64,000 nucleotides of DNA, taken from positions 137,174 through 201,173 of the forward strand of contig QANZ01012774.1 in assembly GCA_003254925.1 (NCBI GenBank), written 5' to 3'. Made by a program: the position numbers and the translations under genes. Origin of the DNA: Chamaecrista fasciculata (taxonomy: Eukaryota; Streptophyta; Magnoliopsida; Fabales; Fabaceae). Below the pieces are notes generated by a model. The model made no database searches. It saw nothing but the letters and a program-made list of their open reading frames with translations, and had not been told where the DNA came from. The first letter of the stretch is position 1. Every line of letters starts with the position of its first letter. Positions 60,163 through 64,000 of this stretch are shown one piece after another.

Positions 60163-63100
60163 ATGGGGACGTTTAAGAGCTTCAGAAAAGCCTATGACGC
60201 TCTCAAGGACTCAACCCAGGTTGGCCTCGCCAAGGTCAACAGCGAATACAAGGTAATGGCCTACTTCGAATTAAATTTCAATTTATTTTTAAATTTTCTT
60301 TTCTTCTCTCAAAAATGTGTTGATTCTGTTCTGTTCATCTTCTTGTTGAAGGATTTGGATATTGCAATTGTGAAGGCCACCAATCACGTAGAATATCCTC
60401 CTAAGGAACGTCATGTTCGAAGTGAGTTTATGCAATTACCTCATTTCTGTTGTTTCTTGCAATTTTTCGAAAGGATTTGTGCTTTCAATTTCGACATTGT
60501 AACATATGCATCGTCGTGAAATTTGTTTCGTTGACGCATTGGGTCTTTATTAAGAGCTCAGCTTAATGAATCTTAATTTGCATATTTTCCTTTTTAATAA
60601 GAGCATTTCAAACAATGAAATCGTTCATTAACATAACAATGCCAACTTCCGACAGAAATTGGATTTCACTCATTGTTTACCTTCTTTCCTTCATTTTTTG
60701 TTTTTCTACAGAAATATTCTATGCAACATCAGCACACCAACCGCGGGCGGATGTGGCATACTGCATTCACGCACTTTCCAAGAGACTCTCCAAGACGCGA
60801 AGTTGGATAGTAAATCCTTTTCATACTTATAGCTAAACAAACTTAGAGCTCATTTATTTCTTTTTATTTAATAGGGTGAAATATTGAAAGTGTTTGAATA
60901 ATGTTGATAACAGAATTGGTATCGTTGCTTTTCTCTTCGGAGCAAATATTAGCATACAAAACACCAAACTAGACACATTTGAATAATCACAGTGGATATT
61001 CAAATTTAATTGTTCATAGTGTATAAATTATGGCTCAATGTCCTTCTTGCACAAATGATTATGTGCAGAGGGATTGAACAGGGCTAAAGAATTCTTAGGT
61101 ACAACACCATTCAGAAAGATGAAGGAAATGTATTTGCCCGTAGTTTCAATCTGATCATTTGTCTCATTACAGCGATTTTCTTTTCATCTTTCTTGAAACT
61201 CACTTCGGCTTGTTTTTGTCTTAATAATGATGTCGAAGGTTGCTATAAAGATATTGATAGTCATCCATAGGACTTTGAGAGAGGGTGATCCTACTTTCAG
61301 AGAAGAATTTCTAAACTTCTCCCGCAGAGGAAATGTTCTCCAGATAGCCCATTTCAAAGATGACTCTAGCCCTCTAGGTAAATCAGTGCTGAAAATTATA
61401 TAATGTAATTTCTCTTCACAATAGGCTGGTCTAGACCCCTTTTCAGAAGGACAAAACTTCTATCGAGATCTCCAGTAATAATAATAATAATTTTAACAAC
61501 TCAACATTATACAGTTTGGTATTTAAAAAAACTTCTTCCCAATTCATTCTTTATTTTTTTCCAAAAACAAATAGCGAACACTTTTATAACCTTGCTTAAA
61601 TCTAACATACCCCACCACACTCTATGCAGCTTGGGACTGTTCTGCATGGATTCGAGCATATGCACTATATTTAGAGGAAAGACTAGAATGTTTTAGAATC
61701 ATTAGATATGACATTGAATCTGAGCGTTTGACAAAAACATCACCAGCTGCAACCAAGGTGTGTGCTTTGCCTTACTTCGAATCACACATTTATTTTTCCT
61801 TGTGTTTTATTGCTATGTTTAGAATATCAGGAACTTTAGCTTTGACAGGCACATAGCAAAACACGGGTGTTGCCTTGTGAAGAGCTGTTGGAGCAGCTTC
61901 CGGCACTGCAGCAACTTCTTCAACGCCTTATTGGTTGTCAGGTAAAACTCAAGTACGTTTGGTACCTTTATGCTTCTAATTTATGAGTCATATCTCTTAA
62001 GACTCTTACTGTTGAAATAGCTGCACATTCTTGCTCTTTGGATGATTTTTATGTGCTTTAATACCTTGCAGCCTGAAGGAGCAGCTTATACTACTTATCT
62101 AATACAATATGCCTTGGCCCTGGTATGAACGTTTTGTAATAGTAGCTCTTAAATCATCTTGGCATATGTTCTGTACCAACTGCATGACTAGAGAAAATTA
62201 CTAGAACAGACAGAAAAAAGGGCCGGTTCATATGCATGACTATTGGATTTCTTTGCCTAGGGGCAGTCATATGCACAATGAAACTGACATATGGATAAAA
62301 GGATTTGCTAGTTAAATCCATAATAGACAATACCAAAACTGCGTAAACTGGAAAGCTTTGAAGGTGATCTGTGTTATAATCATTAACACATGAGAGTCTG
62401 TAGTAAGAATTGAACTCCTCGACTCTAGATTAGAGGTCCTGATACCATATCTAGAAATCTTTCAAGTTCCAGTTCAAACATATAAACAACCAAGTGGAGG
62501 TTTATAAGTAGTTCTGTAATCCATTATAGATAATAATACTCAATAGTTCTCATCAAACAATTCTTCTCCCACAGATTATAGATTTTAAGAAGATAGTGAA
62601 CCAGAATAAAGAATTGCCACCATCATCGACATTATTTCCCACACTGCAAAATTCTTGCAGCCTAATTAATTAATCTTTAATGCTTCGTTGAGTTTAATAA
62701 ATAAAATATGAGTTTCCATTAATTTTCTTATATATGACATCTATTTTCTCAGTTTTATGACTCTTTGTTTCAATTTCTTTTTGTGTTTTCGGGTGTTTGA
62801 TAATGCCATTTAGGTACTGAAAGAGAGCTTCAAAATATATTGTGCAATCAATGACGGAATTATAAATCTCGTGGACGTGGTAAACTTCTTAGTTTAATGT
62901 GATATTTTGATGATTTCAGCTGAACTCTAAATGTCACTAACTAATCAAAATTATTCCCGCTTCCCTGCAGTTCTTTGATATGTCTAGACATGATGCATTC
63001 AAGGCTTTGAATATATATAAACGAGCCGGCCAACAGGTACAGTGCTGCTCTTCTTTTTTTAAAGACACTTTTTGTTATGGATTCGATGTTGTGTTCGACG

Positions 63101-63971
63101 AGGAATCCGGGAATCACTAAAGAGGGTAAGCATCTTGTTGAACTAATGATCAAATTTTTCTTATCACAGGCTAAACAACTTGCTGATTTCTACGAATACT
63201 GCAAGGGCTTGGACCTTGCGAGGAATTTCCAATTTCCAACACTGAGACAGGTTCTTTTTTGTCATAATTGTAATAATACTTATACTAATAAATAGTTTCT
63301 CATGAAGCTCTTTTCTTCAATAAATAGCCACCTCCATCTTTTCTTGCTACAATGGAAGAATACCTAAAAGAAGCTCCGACCGGCTCTTCCTCTAGGAGAT
63401 TGGTGAGTAAAAGCAATATGCAAATTACTTAAAGAACGTGAGGTATTTATGTTTTTATGTTTGATATGAACTCCAATTAACCAATACACATATCTATGTA
63501 TATATCTAATAAAATGGAAAACCTGCCAAATGCAATTTGAATCTGACTTCCTAGGATAATTACTATAGAAATTATGCAATATGGCCATTGAGGCTGAACC
63601 CACTTCCTCAGGGTCAGGAAAAACTGAAAAACGTCTAGAGTGACCTACAGATTTAACTTTGTTCTTTCATGTTATTTTAATAATCAAAGATACCAAAATA
63701 ATTTCATAATACTACATACATGCACATGCACAAACACACAGTATTCATGTATTTGGTTCATTAATTTATATTCATTTAACGTTGTCAGGAGTATGAGGAA
63801 ACTGATCAATCACCTAAGAAGGAAGAAACAGAAGAACCAGAAGAAAGTGAGAAGCAAGCTGAAGAAGACAATGAGGTTAAACCAGAAGAGGTGGAGGAAG
63901 AAACAGAAGTAAAGGAAGAGGAAGTTGAGCTGCCTCCATTGATATCAACTGATGGCAATGATGACTTGCTG
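60163..63971 (+). CDS. PICALM3: ANTH-domain clathrin assembly protein (AP180/CALM, At5g35200-like), 3' end outside window
   Basis: Membrane-binding adaptor that recruits clathrin for endocytosis. Exons: 60163-60252, 60352-60421, 60712-60809, 61239-61377, 61630-61757, 61849-61941, 62072-62122, 62814-62879, 62971-63036, 63170-63250, 63328-63402, 63789-63971; the last ends at a GT donor, so the gene continues beyond 64000. All introns GT-AG; 380 codons seen (Arabidopsis relative about 544 aa). The family start [18 protein letters not shown] was chosen over an in-frame ATG at 59935. The PI(4,5)P2-binding pattern K-x9-K-x-R-H is exact at K38, K48, R50, H51 ([15 protein letters not shown]). Other family text: [55 protein letters not shown]. 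After the ANTH domain (to about 290) comes a Glu-rich linker encoded by exon 12. Clathrin/AP-2 motifs would lie in the missing C-terminus. The symbol is a best match by eye. Confidence 0.94.
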
Positions 63972-64000
63972 GTATGTTTTGTACTTTTGTTTGATTGGTA

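Overview
The window is plant nuclear DNA, most likely from a dicot. The genes have GT-AG introns and the encoded proteins belong to plant families. Intergenic DNA is very AT-rich and full of LTR elements, TRIMs and TIR elements. I cannot name the species from the sequence. There is one 294-base N gap (18547-18840) and isolated single Ns, several of them beside simple repeats.

Layout. 1-1140: a 5'-truncated F-box-associated reading frame (minus). 3474-4375: a two-exon B-class GATA factor with an LLM motif (minus). 4.4-23.4 kb: gene-poor DNA with a complete TRIM (6922-7253), a hAT-type element (7360-7980), a second small LTR element with tRNA-Met primer site (10164-11625), a SINE-like tract and a solo LTR (18912-19457). 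23442-28542: an 18-exon GH35 beta-galactosidase (plus, 724 aa). 28.6-33.7 kb: gene-free DNA with no repeat I could recognise. 33777-35477: intronless polyamine oxidase PAO5 (minus). 35.6-53 kb: repeat-rich block with several Mutator-like TIR elements (9-bp target duplications), a RTE-type LINE relic and a deleted Copia element with TA...TA ends. 54174-55067: a short-chain dehydrogenase (minus). 56243-59425: the meiotic recombinase DMC1 (minus, 15 exons, 344 aa), divergent from 60163 onward: an ANTH-domain clathrin assembly protein (plus, C-terminus beyond the window).

The genes do not form a pathway; they are independent loci. The most notable observation is the last DMC1 intron. It has AT-AC ends, a perfect ATATCCTT U12-type donor and a U12-like branch site, and using it restores the expected DMC1 C-terminus. 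A different DMC1 intron carries an 89-base poly-T tract directly against its acceptor. Other points are a TRIM/solo-LTR family whose LTRs carry a variable number of a small palindromic unit, and a Mutator-like element with terminal inverted repeats of more than 500 bp. Exon coordinates were worked out by hand from splice signals and reading-frame continuity.
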